Source of the DNA: Spirochaetia bacterium
GTDB taxonomy: Bacteria > Spirochaetota > Spirochaetia > Treponematales > Rectinemataceae
Direction: 5' to 3'
Assembly: GCA_029975555.1 (NCBI GenBank)
Contig: JARKOY010000074.1
Span: 1 to 64,000 of the forward strand
Length of the DNA stretch: 64,000 nt
Shown: positions 44,964 to 52,739 of the stretch, in pieces
Layout of the letters: each line of letters opens with the position of its first letter
Position numbering within the stretch: position 1 is the first letter of the stretch
Translations under genes and position numbers: made by a program
Notes under the pieces: generated by a model
Told to the model about the DNA's origin: nothing
The model's database searches: none
What the model saw: the letters and a program-made list of their open reading frames with translations, nothing else

Positions 44964-45517
44964 TGGGCGAAGAAAAACATCTCGACCATGGGGTGGGGCA
45001 TGAGCTCCGGGCGGGCCAGGAAAAGCTTGGCCCCCGCAGGCTCACCATCTGGGCCGATGCAGATTCTCTTCCGAAAGACATCCGCCCCTTTCTGATAAAG
45101 CGCGCCTTGGACAGGAGAGAATATGAAGGGATCACTGTCTGTGTGCAGTTCGTCGCCGCGCGTGCGCCCACCGATATCCCCCGCGCATGCCTCGTGCGTG
45201 TGGAACCAGGCGATGGAGCTGCCGACCGCTATATCGAGGCCCAGGCCGCTCCGTCCGATATCGTCGTCACGCGCGATATTCCCTTGGCAGAGCGCCTCGT
45301 GAAGCGCTCGGTGTACGTCGTGAACGACAGAGGGGACATTTTTACGGCGGAGAACATCGCCGAGCGCCGCTCCATCCGGGATGCGATGGCCGCGCTCCGC
45401 GCCACAGGCCTTGCGCCTCCCAGCCCGAAAAGTTCGCGGCGCACCGCGGCCGAGACGAAGCGCTTCGCCGACGCCCTCGAACGCCTGATCGTGCGCGCCA
45501 TACGGGAAAAAGCGTAG
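44960..45517 (+). CDS. YaiI/YqxD family (UPF0178, DUF188) protein
   Basis: A 185-residue protein of a PIN-like family of unknown function. The core begins at LTIWADADSLP with conserved Asp residues and continues with DIVVTRDIPLAERLV and VYVVNDRGDIFTAENI; the C-terminal RTAAETKRFADALERLI is typical. About 28 extra N-terminal residues precede the core if the ATG at 44960, which overlaps the manA stop (ATGA), is right; the overlap supports it. A nuclease-like role is inferred for the family. Confidence 0.88.
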   Translation: MMGEEKHLDHGVGHELRAGQEKLGPRRLTIWADADSLPKDIRPFLIKRALDRREYEGITVCVQFVAARAPTDIPRACLVRVEPGDGAADRYIEAQAAPSDIVVTRDIPLAERLVKRSVYVVNDRGDIFTAENIAERRSIRDAMAALRATGLAPPSPKSSRRTAAETKRFADALERLIVRAIREKA

Positions 45518-45545
45518 CACTGGCCGACGACACAATGAGGCATGG

Positions 45546-46526
45546 TCACGGCAGCGCCGGGGATGGCGATCCATCCTGCGGCGGCGCTCTCTGAGAGGAT
45601 GTCCTCTGAAGGGCTGCATCCTCGGCCGGTACCGCAGCCTCGGTGGACGTGCCGGCCGACGGCTCGGCCTCCGTCGGGCTTCCTTCGCCTGGTCCGGGTA
45701 GCCCAGGAGAAGCGATGTCTTCGGAACTCGAGAGGTCCGCAGACGGCTCTAAGCCTCCGGGAGGAGGAGTTTCTGGGGAAGGTGTCGGCGCGGCAACCGG
45801 CGCCACATAGCGGCGCACCAGAAATTCATAGCGCTCCCGCAGTATCAGCGAGCGGTAGAGGGTGTCGGGCCTGTACTTTATCGGCGAGGAGAGGAGTGCA
45901 ATGAGCCTCGCACCCTGATCCACCTGAAGGCTCGCGATGCCCTTCCCATAGTAGACTCGCGACGCCCTCTCGATGCCGAAGATGCCTCTCCCCCACTCGG
46001 CGTACCCAAAATACAGCTCGAGGATGCGGGCTTTCGAGAGGATGAGCTCCATCTCCAGCGCCGCGATTATCTCGAGATATTTGCGGACATAGCTCTTGTT
46101 CGGCAAAAGAAAAAGCGTGCGCGCCACCTGCATGGTGATCGTGCTGCCGCCGTACATGGGCCTGCCGATCTTCTGATTCAGCTCCCGCGCCCTCTTGAAG
46201 GCCTCCATGTCGATGCCGTGGTGATCGTAGAACTTGCCGTCTTCCACCGACACGAGCATTCTGCGCAGATAGGAAGGGATCTGCGCGGTCTTGAGGGGAA
46301 TCGGCTTTTGGACGTCCCAGTGGTTCACGAGCGAACGGTAGATCATGAGGACCGTCGTGGGAGGATTTGCGAATTTATAGACGAATATGAGCGCACTCGT
46401 GAGGAGTATGTACGCCCCGTGCGCAATGAGTATCGACAGAAGAAGAATGCGCACAACACGCCACACCGGTTTTCTTGACTTGCGTCGGCGCGCGGCGCCT
46501 GCGGCTGCTGGGAAACGAAGCTTCAT
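45546..46526 (-). CDS. mtgA: Monofunctional biosynthetic peptidoglycan transglycosylase with C-terminal tail
   Basis: A 326-residue protein. It has a basic N-terminus, one membrane helix (VVRILLLSILIAHGAYILLT) and a GT51 domain with the catalytic Glu in SVEDGKFYDHHGID, GGSTITMQ, and LELYFGYAEWGRGIFGIE. It polymerises lipid II into glycan chains. The last 80 residues form a Pro/Ser/Glu/Ala-rich tail of low complexity and no penicillin-binding domain. A perfect TATAAT (46542-46537) covers the upstream in-frame ATG at 46538, so the ATG at 46526 (MKLRFPAAAG) is preferred. Confidence 0.88.
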   Translation of the reverse strand: MKLRFPAAAGAARRRKSRKPVWRVVRILLLSILIAHGAYILLTSALIFVYKFANPPTTVLMIYRSLVNHWDVQKPIPLKTAQIPSYLRRMLVSVEDGKFYDHHGIDMEAFKRARELNQKIGRPMYGGSTITMQVARTLFLLPNKSYVRKYLEIIAALEMELILSKARILELYFGYAEWGRGIFGIERASRVYYGKGIASLQVDQGARLIALLSSPIKYRPDTLYRSLILRERYEFLVRRYVAPVAAPTPSPETPPPGGLEPSADLSSSEDIASPGLPGPGEGSPTEAEPSAGTSTEAAVPAEDAALQRTSSQRAPPQDGSPSPALP

Positions 46527-46536
46527 ACTACGGGGC

Positions 46537-46542
46537 ATTATA
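46537..46542 (-). promoter_or_regulatory. -10 element of mtgA
   Basis: TATAAT on the minus strand, 10 nt before the ATG at 46526. The expected leader is only 2-4 nt. No clear -35 is visible. Confidence 0.45.
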
Positions 46543-46646
46543 TGGAGAAAAAAGCTCCCCGCACACCCCCTGCCGGGCCGATATACTTTCAGAATTCAGA
46601 TAGCATCAGCCTCACCACACCGAGGAGACTCCTCTTGTTTCTGTCC

Positions 46647-47183
46647 TCAGGAAACCGCCTTTTTACCCTCTTCCACCGCAGCGATGTTGAGAGATATGAG
46701 CGCGCGTTTGTTCGACGAAAAGAAGCTCGTCAGGATGCTCTCGAGCTTGTCGAGCTTCACGGCGCCAGTGACCTTGCTGAGGGCGCCCATCATCACCATG
46801 TTGGCGATGCGCACATCCCCGAGCCTGAGCGCGATGTCGTTGCAGGGCACGTGGACGATCCTGGCATCGGGGCGCGCAGGATCGGTTTTGACGAGGCTCG
46901 AATTCACAAAGATCGTACCACCCTCCTTGCACACCTTCTCCGCAATCTGGACTGAATCCTGGTTCATGACGACGACGGAGTCGGCGCTCGTCACGATCGG
47001 ACTCTTTATTTCGTCGCTGGAGACGATGACGGAGGCGCGCGCGATGCCGCCACGCTTTTCCGCGCCGTAGAAGGGGAAAAAGGTCACCTTCAAGCCTTCT
47101 TTGATGGCGCTGTACACCCAGAGTTGCCCCAGAGAAATGATGCCCTGTCCCCCGAAGCCAGCCATAAAAGTCTTTTCGGTCAT
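46647..47183 (-). CDS. 2-oxoacid:ferredoxin oxidoreductase, gamma subunit
   Basis: A 178-residue catalytic gamma subunit with GFGGQGIISLGQLW at the N-terminus and the KRGGIARASVIVS segment that contacts CoA. It works with the alpha, beta and delta subunits encoded just upstream to decarboxylate a branched 2-oxoacid oxidatively to acyl-CoA while reducing ferredoxin. It is the last gene of the six-gene operon, 12 nt after beta. No T-tailed terminator follows. Confidence 0.9.
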   Translation of the reverse strand: MTEKTFMAGFGGQGIISLGQLWVYSAIKEGLKVTFFPFYGAEKRGGIARASVIVSSDEIKSPIVTSADSVVVMNQDSVQIAEKVCKEGGTIFVNSSLVKTDPARPDARIVHVPCNDIALRLGDVRIANMVMMGALSKVTGAVKLDKLESILTSFFSSNKRALISLNIAAVEEGKKAVS

Positions 47184-47195
47184 GGGATGCTCCTT

Positions 47196-47966
47196 TCAGC
47201 GCACCTGCCCAGGGGCTGTAGCCCCGAGGGTGTTCTTGATTTCGCCGAGCGGATAAAAGGCGATCATGTTCTTTTCGAGCCACTCGATCGATTCTAGAGG
47301 GGTCATTTGCCAGTTCGTAGGGCACTGAGAGAGAATCTCCACCATCGTGAAGCCTTCGCCGCGCATCTGCGCCTCGAATGCCTTGCGGATGTACCCCTTC
47401 GTCTTTCGGATGTTGACCGCATTGTTGACGGCACCGCGGGCGAGGTACTTCGTGCCCTCGAGCGTCGCGAGCAGCTCGCAGACCTTGATGGGATAGCCCA
47501 TCCCTGCTCCGATGGGGTCGCGGCCCTCTGGGGCCGTCGTCGCGCGCTGGCCGACCAAGGTCGTCGGAGCCATCTGCCCTCCGGTCATGCCGTAGATTGC
47601 GTTGTTGACGAAGATCGTCGTAAATTTTTCGCCCCGGTTCGCTGCGTGGATGATCTCCGCAGTCCCGATCGCCGCAAGATCTCCGTCCCCCTGGTAGCAG
47701 ATCACGAGGTGATCGGGGAGCATGCGCTTGACCCCTGTCGATGCGGCAGGCGTCCTGCCGTGGGCAGGCTGGACCGAATCGAAGTCGAAGTAGAGGTCTG
47801 CCCAGATCGAGCAGCCGACGGGGTTAGTGATGATCGCCTTGGCCTGCAGGCCCATCTCGTCGATGACTTCGGCGATGATTCTGTGGATCACGCCGTGGCC
47901 GCAGCCTGGGCAATACTTCGTCTGTATCGATTTCAAGCTCTTGGGATGCCCGTATGCGAGTTCCAT
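47196..47966 (-). CDS. 2-oxoacid:ferredoxin oxidoreductase, beta (ThDP) subunit
   Basis: A 256-residue ThDP-binding subunit. CPGCGHGVIHRII holds the Cys pair typical of beta subunits; the cofactor motif is QGDGDLAAIGTAEII followed by FVNNAIYGMTGGQMAPTT. It starts the decarboxylation and passes electrons to Fe-S centres. Linkage to butyrate kinase and phosphotransbutyrylase favours 2-oxoisovalerate or related branched substrates (VOR). Confidence 0.93.
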   Translation of the reverse strand: MELAYGHPKSLKSIQTKYCPGCGHGVIHRIIAEVIDEMGLQAKAIITNPVGCSIWADLYFDFDSVQPAHGRTPAASTGVKRMLPDHLVICYQGDGDLAAIGTAEIIHAANRGEKFTTIFVNNAIYGMTGGQMAPTTLVGQRATTAPEGRDPIGAGMGYPIKVCELLATLEGTKYLARGAVNNAVNIRKTKGYIRKAFEAQMRGEGFTMVEILSQCPTNWQMTPLESIEWLEKNMIAFYPLGEIKNTLGATAPGQVR

Positions 47967-47982
47967 AGTCTGTTCCCTCCAC

Positions 47983-49050
47983 TTATAGACCCATGAGGCG
48001 CTTCACCTCGGCGAAGACCTCTTCCTGGCTTGGGACATTCCCGCCCGAGCGGCCGTAGAAGTAGACCGGCGCCTTTCCGTTCGCGGCCAGCCGCACGTCC
48101 TCCACCATCTGGCCCATGCTCATTTCGACGGACAAAAAATGCTTGCCTTGCTCGGCGAGCTCGGACAATCTGACCGAAGGGAAGGGCCACAGGGTAATCG
48201 GCCTAAAGAGCCCGACCCTCATGCCCGCGGCGCGCGCCATCTCCAGCGCTCCGTGACAGACGCGGGCAGCGGTGCCATACGCCACAAAGACGAGATCCGC
48301 ATCCTCGACGTCGATCTCCTCATAGCGCACGAGTTCTTTTTTGATCTGATCATAGCGCTCGAAGCGCGCGCGGTTGGCAGCCTCGAGCTCGTCGGGCACG
48401 AGGTTGAGGCTCGTCACATGATTGTAGGGTCTGTGCATCTCGGCGGCATGGCCGACGGCCCAGTCCTTGCGCGGCAACGTTCCGGGGTCGATCGGCTCTG
48501 GCAGGACGACGCCTTCCATCATTTGGCCGATGAGACCATCCGCGAGGATGAGCACGGGGACGCGCCACTTCTCCGAGATCGAAAACGCCTCGTACGTGAG
48601 ATCGGCGGCCTCCTGCACCCCCTTCGGCGCAAGCACGATCGTGTAGTAGTCGCCGTGTCCGCCGCCACGCGTCGCCTGGAAATAATCGCCTTGACTTGGG
48701 GAAATGCCTCCGAGGCCAGGGCCAGAACGCGCCACGTTGACGATCACCGCGGGCAGATCCGCGCCGCACAGATAGGAGATGCCTTCCTGCTTGAGCGAAA
48801 TGCCGGGGCTCGATGAGCTCGTCATCGCGCGGACCCCGGTGGAAGAGGCGCCGTAGACCATATTGATCGCCGCAACCTCAGACTCGGCCTGAATGAAGGT
48901 TCGCCCCTTGGCGAGCATCTGCCTCGCCATATAGGCGGTCAGCTCATTCTGCGGAGTAATGGGATACCCGAAATAGGCAGCGCAGCCGGCGCGGACCGCC
49001 GCTTCACCGATCGCTTCGTTGCCTTTCATAAGGCGGATTTCTTCAGCCAT
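47983..49050 (-). CDS. vorB: 2-oxoacid:ferredoxin oxidoreductase, alpha subunit (VorB/KorA type)
   Basis: A 355-residue alpha subunit with GCAAYFGYPITPQNELTAYM, EAESEVAAINMVYGAS-like SEVAAINMVYGASSTG, and TSSSSPGISLKQEGISYL. These are the pyrimidine-domain features that complete the ThDP site at the alpha-beta interface. It starts 14 nt after the ferredoxin subunit. The length and PITP segment match 3-methyl-2-oxobutanoate dehydrogenases (VorB). Confidence 0.92.
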   Translation of the reverse strand: MAEEIRLMKGNEAIGEAAVRAGCAAYFGYPITPQNELTAYMARQMLAKGRTFIQAESEVAAINMVYGASSTGVRAMTSSSSPGISLKQEGISYLCGADLPAVIVNVARSGPGLGGISPSQGDYFQATRGGGHGDYYTIVLAPKGVQEAADLTYEAFSISEKWRVPVLILADGLIGQMMEGVVLPEPIDPGTLPRKDWAVGHAAEMHRPYNHVTSLNLVPDELEAANRARFERYDQIKKELVRYEEIDVEDADLVFVAYGTAARVCHGALEMARAAGMRVGLFRPITLWPFPSVRLSELAEQGKHFLSVEMSMGQMVEDVRLAANGKAPVYFYGRSGGNVPSQEEVFAEVKRLMGL

Positions 49051-49064
49051 ACTATCCTTCCTCC

Positions 49065-49280
49065 TCAGAGCTTATAGACGGCAATCGCGACATCCGGGCA
49101 CACGGTGAAACAGTTGCCACAGGCGATACACTTGTCGGCCGCGATCACCTTTGCAGGGAAATACCCCCAGGAGTTCGGCTCGGCGTCGACGCCGAGAACC
49201 TTGGTCGGACAGGCTCGAGTGCACAGCTGGCAGCCCTTGCAGCGCTCCCTGTCGATTTCGACAGAACCTTTCATCGCCAT
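49065..49280 (-). CDS. 2-oxoacid:ferredoxin oxidoreductase, delta (2[4Fe-4S]) subunit
   Basis: A 71-residue ferredoxin-like subunit with two CxxCxxCxxxCP clusters: CKGCQLCTRACP and CIACGNCFTVCP. It relays electrons from the ThDP site to external ferredoxin. It lies between ptb and the alpha subunit, 16 nt from ptb. Confidence 0.93.
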   Translation of the reverse strand: MAMKGSVEIDRERCKGCQLCTRACPTKVLGVDAEPNSWGYFPAKVIAADKCIACGNCFTVCPDVAIAVYKL

Positions 49281-49296
49281 TCGACTCTCCTTGTGT

Positions 49297-50223
49297 TCAG
49301 GCTCGAAGCCCTTTGTCTCCCAGAAGGGAGGCCAAGGCGATCGATGCCAGTTTGGTCTCTGCGCTGTCGGCGCGGCTCGTCAGCACCATGGGAACCGAAG
49401 CCCCCATGATCACGGCTGCCCCTTTCGCGCCGGCAAGATCCAGAAGACATTTATAAAGGATGTTGCCCGCCTCTATGTCGGGCACGACAAGAATGTCCGC
49501 ATCGCCCGCGACATCCGACTGTATCTTTTTGATGCGCGCGCTCTCGGCGCTGATCGCATTGTCGAGGGCGAGAGGACCATCGACGATGCAGTTTTTGATC
49601 TGGCCGCGGCGGTTCATCTGGGTCAGGACCGAGGCGGTGACCGTACAGGGCATCTTCTCGGGGTTGACCTTCTCGACCGCGGCGAGGAGCGCCACTTTGG
49701 GGGTCTTCACCTCAAGGGCGTTCGCCACCGCCACCGCCGAATCGATGATGTCGACAAAGGCGGAAAGGTCCGGCGCAATGTTGAGGGCCGCGTCGGTGAC
49801 GATCAAAAGCTTGTGGTACGTCGGCACTTCAATGACGGCCACGTGGCTCGCAAGCCTTCCAGCATTGAGGCCCGTTTCCTTATTGAGCGCGACCCTGAGC
49901 AAAAGGCTCGTATCTATGATGCCCTTCATCAAAAACTCAGCCTCGCCTGAGCGCACCAGCGCCACAGCCCTGGCCGCCGCCCCGGCTAAACTCGGTTCTC
50001 CCACGATTCTGAAAGACGAAATGTCGACGCCACTGCCCTTGTTCGCCTCAGCCGCCGCACGCGCTATTGCGCCGGGGTCCCCCACCAAAATGGGTTCGGC
50101 GATGCCCTCGCGGTACGCATCGGCGACCGCTTCGAGCACCGCAGCCTCCTGGGCAGACGCCACCGCGAGTCTCCGCCTGCCGAGGGTCTTCGCTTTTTCT
50201 ATAATCTCGGAAATTCGCTTCAT
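49297..50223 (-). CDS. ptb: Phosphate butyryltransferase
   Basis: A 308-residue enzyme of the phosphate acetyl/butyryltransferase family. It converts butyryl- or isobutyryl-CoA and phosphate to the acyl-phosphate. Visible are EPILVGDPGAIARAA, the FLMKGIIDTSLLLRVALN block, and the C-terminal DILVVPDIEAGNILYKCL and GAAVIMGASVPMVLTSRADS. Its start overlaps the butyrate kinase stop by 4 nt. With the kinase it harvests ATP from the acyl-CoA made by the downstream oxidoreductase. Confidence 0.92.
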   Translation of the reverse strand: MKRISEIIEKAKTLGRRRLAVASAQEAAVLEAVADAYREGIAEPILVGDPGAIARAAAEANKGSGVDISSFRIVGEPSLAGAAARAVALVRSGEAEFLMKGIIDTSLLLRVALNKETGLNAGRLASHVAVIEVPTYHKLLIVTDAALNIAPDLSAFVDIIDSAVAVANALEVKTPKVALLAAVEKVNPEKMPCTVTASVLTQMNRRGQIKNCIVDGPLALDNAISAESARIKKIQSDVAGDADILVVPDIEAGNILYKCLLDLAGAKGAAVIMGASVPMVLTSRADSAETKLASIALASLLGDKGLRA

Positions 50224-51293
50224 GGCACGTACTCCTTAATCTCCACCTCGCCCGAGAGCGCCATATTGCCTGCGAGCGCCAGCGCCTCAAGCTCTCCTTC
50301 GCCGGGATAGACCACCACAGGGGCGATGAAGGACACCATCTCAGCGATGCGGTCCGTGATGTCCCTCGAGTGAGCGATACCCCCGGTCAGAATGATGGCA
50401 TCGACCACACCGTGCGCCGCAGCGGCCACAGCCCCTATGCCCTTGCCCACCTGGTACACGAAGGCCCTGTAGTAGAGGTCTGCCTCTTTATTGCCCTCTT
50501 CCCTCATGCGGCTGACCTCGCGCATATCGTTCGTGCCGAGGAAACTGACCATGCCGCCTCTGCCGGTGATCATCTTGAGGACATCCTGCAGGGAATACTG
50601 ACCTGAAAAACAGAGCTTCGCAAGGTCGCCCGCCGGCAGCGTTCCGGAGCGCTCGGGCGAGAATGGCCCCTCGCCGCTGAGCGCTTGATTGACATCGACG
50701 ACTCTTCCCTGCCGGTGCAAACCGATTGAGACACCCCCTCCCATGTGCGCGACGATGAGGTTCATCTCTTCGTAGCGACGGTTGCAGCTCTTCGCATATC
50801 GACGGGCGACTGCCTTCTGGTTGAGCGCATGGAATATGCTCACCCGTTTAAAGAGCCTGTGTCCCGAAACGCGCGCCACGTCGTCGAGCTCGTCGACGAC
50901 GACGGGATCCGCAATGAAGGCGGGAATGCCGAGTCGTGCCGCGAAGGCATCAGCGATGAGGGCTCCAAGGTTCGAGGCGTGCTCGCCATAGCGCGCGGAC
51001 AGAAGGTCCGCTTTCATACTCTCGGTGACGCGGTAGACCCCTCCAGGGATTGGGTGCAAAAGGCCTCCCCTGCCCACCACGGCGTGCAGAGTCCCAAGGT
51101 CGAAGTGCCGTTCCTCGAGGGCGCGCCGAATCGCCTTTTCCCTGAACTCATATTGAGATGCCACGGTCGGAAAGCCTGCGAGCTCCGTCGCGGAGTGCGT
51201 CAGGCTCTGTTCGAATATCCTTTCCGTACCGCTAAATACCGCAAATTTCGTGCTTGTAGAACCCGGATTGATCACAAGTACAACAAAGGGCAT
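50220..51293 (-). CDS. buk: Butyrate kinase (branched-chain fatty acid kinase)
   Basis: A 357-residue acetokinase-family enzyme: INPGSTSTKFAVF at the N-terminus, AVVGRGGLLHPIPGGVYRV, VAHMGGGVSIGLHRQGR and ILTGGIAHS at the C-terminus. It makes ATP and butyrate or isobutyrate/isovalerate from the acyl-phosphate. It is the first gene of the buk-ptb-vor operon. The ATG at 51293 has GAGGAG upstream. Confidence 0.94.
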   Translation of the reverse strand: MPFVVLVINPGSTSTKFAVFSGTERIFEQSLTHSATELAGFPTVASQYEFREKAIRRALEERHFDLGTLHAVVGRGGLLHPIPGGVYRVTESMKADLLSARYGEHASNLGALIADAFAARLGIPAFIADPVVVDELDDVARVSGHRLFKRVSIFHALNQKAVARRYAKSCNRRYEEMNLIVAHMGGGVSIGLHRQGRVVDVNQALSGEGPFSPERSGTLPAGDLAKLCFSGQYSLQDVLKMITGRGGMVSFLGTNDMREVSRMREEGNKEADLYYRAFVYQVGKGIGAVAAAAHGVVDAIILTGGIAHSRDITDRIAEMVSFIAPVVVYPGEGELEALALAGNMALSGEVEIKEYVP

Positions 51294-51309
51294 TGGCGGC
51301 TCCTCAAAA

Positions 51310-51329
51310 AGTATAGCGATTTTAGTATA
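51310..51329 (-). promoter_or_regulatory. buk operon -10 elements
   Basis: Two TATACT boxes on the minus strand (51315-51310 and 51329-51324), 14 nt apart, just before the buk ribosome binding site. Either could serve as the -10; no perfect -35 is seen. Confidence 0.5.
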
Positions 51330-51467
51330 TCACTGTTTTGGAGAAACACAAGAGGAAATTTACAAATTTTGAAAAGCCGTTTTAATTAATAAAACAACGG
51401 CGTCGTTCGAGGGAGTGTCTTTGGGGCGCTTGGCGATGCGTGGCCCTGCGCGTGGTTGTGTGGTTCT
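51330..51467. other. Intergenic region upstream of buk
   Basis: About 140 bp, AT-rich near buk (TTTTAATTAATAAAA) and GC-rich further right. It holds the upstream part of the buk promoter. No gene is visible. Confidence 0.5.
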
Positions 51468-51506
51468 AAAAAAACAAAAGGCCGCCCCCTATCCCAGGGG
51501 GCGGCC
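51468..51506 (-). terminator. Strong rho-independent terminator
   Basis: GGCCGCCCCC (51480-51489) and GGGGGCGGCC (51497-51506) form a perfect 10-bp stem with a 7-nt loop. On the minus strand it is followed by TTTTGTTTTTTT (51479-51468). It ends the ATPase-Asp23 and mini-protein unit 29 nt after the mini-gene stop. Confidence 0.92.
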
Positions 51507-51534
51507 TCTGTTCAAGACCATTCGTGCGGCGCGA

Positions 51535-51627
51535 TTATTTGCGAGTTTTATGCCGGTTCAGTCTTCTTTTCTTTTTTCTCTTGTGCGTCGCTATTTTCTT
51601 GAGCTTTCGCTTTCTACCACAGGGCAC
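51535..51627 (-). CDS. AURKAIP1/COX24-like mini ribosomal-type protein
   Basis: A 30-residue, extremely basic protein read from a GTG (51627): it starts MPCGRKRKLKKIATHKRKKK and ends LNRHKTRK, with 18 Lys/Arg/His. This K/R-rich sequence with an ATHKRKKR-like core matches the COX24/AURKAIP1 family, small proteins of Bacteroidetes and Spirochaetes related to a mitochondrial small-subunit ribosomal protein. Support: AAGGAG 7 nt before the GTG, and a strong terminator 29 nt after the stop. It lies 65 nt after the ATPase-Asp23 gene. A ribosomal role is inferred from the family. Confidence 0.85.
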   Translation of the reverse strand: MPCGRKRKLKKIATHKRKKKRRLNRHKTRK

Positions 51628-51692
51628 CTTTATTCTCCTTGGAAACGATTGCTGCAGCGTCACTGCAGCCACAGCCGCATATGCTGGCAATA

Positions 51693-52739
51693 CTACACGG
51701 ACTGCCGACGGGCGTCAATAGCCCGGCTCCACTTCTGCTCTCTCTGGGGCCGGGCAGCCAGCCTGTCGATGACAATGTTCACCTCGGCCACCAGGATGCC
51801 GGTAAATTTTTCTATGCTGTCGACAATATATTCCTGGAGCGCATAGATCCTCGATGCGAGCCTGGTGCCGTAGGGCACTTCAAGCATGACGGTGATGCGG
51901 TATCCCTGCGTGTCGTTGCGAATGGCCAGGCGCATGATCCGCACATTGGGGGCGAATTCATTCACGCAGTGGACGACCATCTGAGACAGCGCCGCCTCCG
52001 AGATCGCGACCCTCCCCCGCTTGCCGTATTCCGGACGCACCACCGACTTTTCGTACAGCTTTGGGGACGTGGCGCCGACGCCGAAGCTCCGCTTCAAAAA
52101 CACCCGCACGCTGTCATAAAATATCGATGGATAGTTGCGCTTTATCTCGAGGGCGGGCACGGGGATGACGTGTTTGCCCTCGACCTTGCGCGACTGCACG
52201 GCTTTTTCGATTTCTGCCTTCGTCGCGATCTCTTCTATTTTTATGACCTTGACGGGGTGAGGAAGCTGGAGGCGCTCGCAAATCTTCTGCACCATGCGCT
52301 CGCTGGTGCCGATGATGAGGATTTTTCTGAAACGCTCGTGCTGAAGCGCGCGCGACACCATCTCCCGATGTTCCCGATCGTCGAAGAGCGCCGTCTTGAT
52401 GGCCCCAAGGTAGGTCGGATCTTTTTTGGCAGACCGCCCCGCGAGAATCTGATCGCCCCTGATCAGAAGGCCATCGTCGATGATGAGGTCGATCCCGTAT
52501 TTCTGAGCGACGAGCTTGGCGCGAAAACTCTTCCCCGTGCCCGAGGGCCCCACCAGGGCATAGCTCTTTACGCCCCGGAGAAGAAAGCGCAGGTGCTCAA
52601 AAATGCCAATCATTCTGTCGTTCAATATACTCTCGAAACGGTGGACGGGTAAATATCCGAAGCGGTAGGATTGCCGCTTGTTCTCAGGACACCCAAAAGG
52701 CATTACAATACTGTCTAGGAGCACCTGGATGTCACTCAT
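51693..52739 (-). CDS. P-loop ATPase fused to an Asp23-like domain
   Basis: A 348-residue protein. Residues about 40-220 form a P-loop NTPase: Walker A GPSGTGKS (64-71), ILIIGTSERMV as a possible later strand, and KVIKIEEIATKAEIEKAV. Residues about 240-327 (GRVAISEAALSQMVVH... to VAEVNIVID) look like an Asp23/Gls24 envelope-stress domain. The NTPase part does not match a family I can name. The start is uncertain: ATG 52739 overlaps the divergent pgm start by 11 nt and has GGGGTGG upstream; ATG 52703 (MPFGCPENKR) is the alternative. Both promoters must lie inside the neighbour's coding sequence or between these starts. Confidence 0.7.
   Translation of the reverse strand: MSDIQVLLDSIVMPFGCPENKRQSYRFGYLPVHRFESILNDRMIGIFEHLRFLLRGVKSYALVGPSGTGKSFRAKLVAQKYGIDLIIDDGLLIRGDQILAGRSAKKDPTYLGAIKTALFDDREHREMVSRALQHERFRKILIIGTSERMVQKICERLQLPHPVKVIKIEEIATKAEIEKAVQSRKVEGKHVIPVPALEIKRNYPSIFYDSVRVFLKRSFGVGATSPKLYEKSVVRPEYGKRGRVAISEAALSQMVVHCVNEFAPNVRIMRLAIRNDTQGYRITVMLEVPYGTRLASRIYALQEYIVDSIEKFTGILVAEVNIVIDRLAARPQREQKWSRAIDARRQSV
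52704..52709 (+). promoter_or_regulatory. -10 element of the pgm unit
   Basis: TACAAT, 7 nt before the AGGAG site (52717-52721) of the phosphoglucomutase gene. It lies within the N-terminal codons of the divergent ATPase-Asp23 gene if that starts at 52739. Confidence 0.5.
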
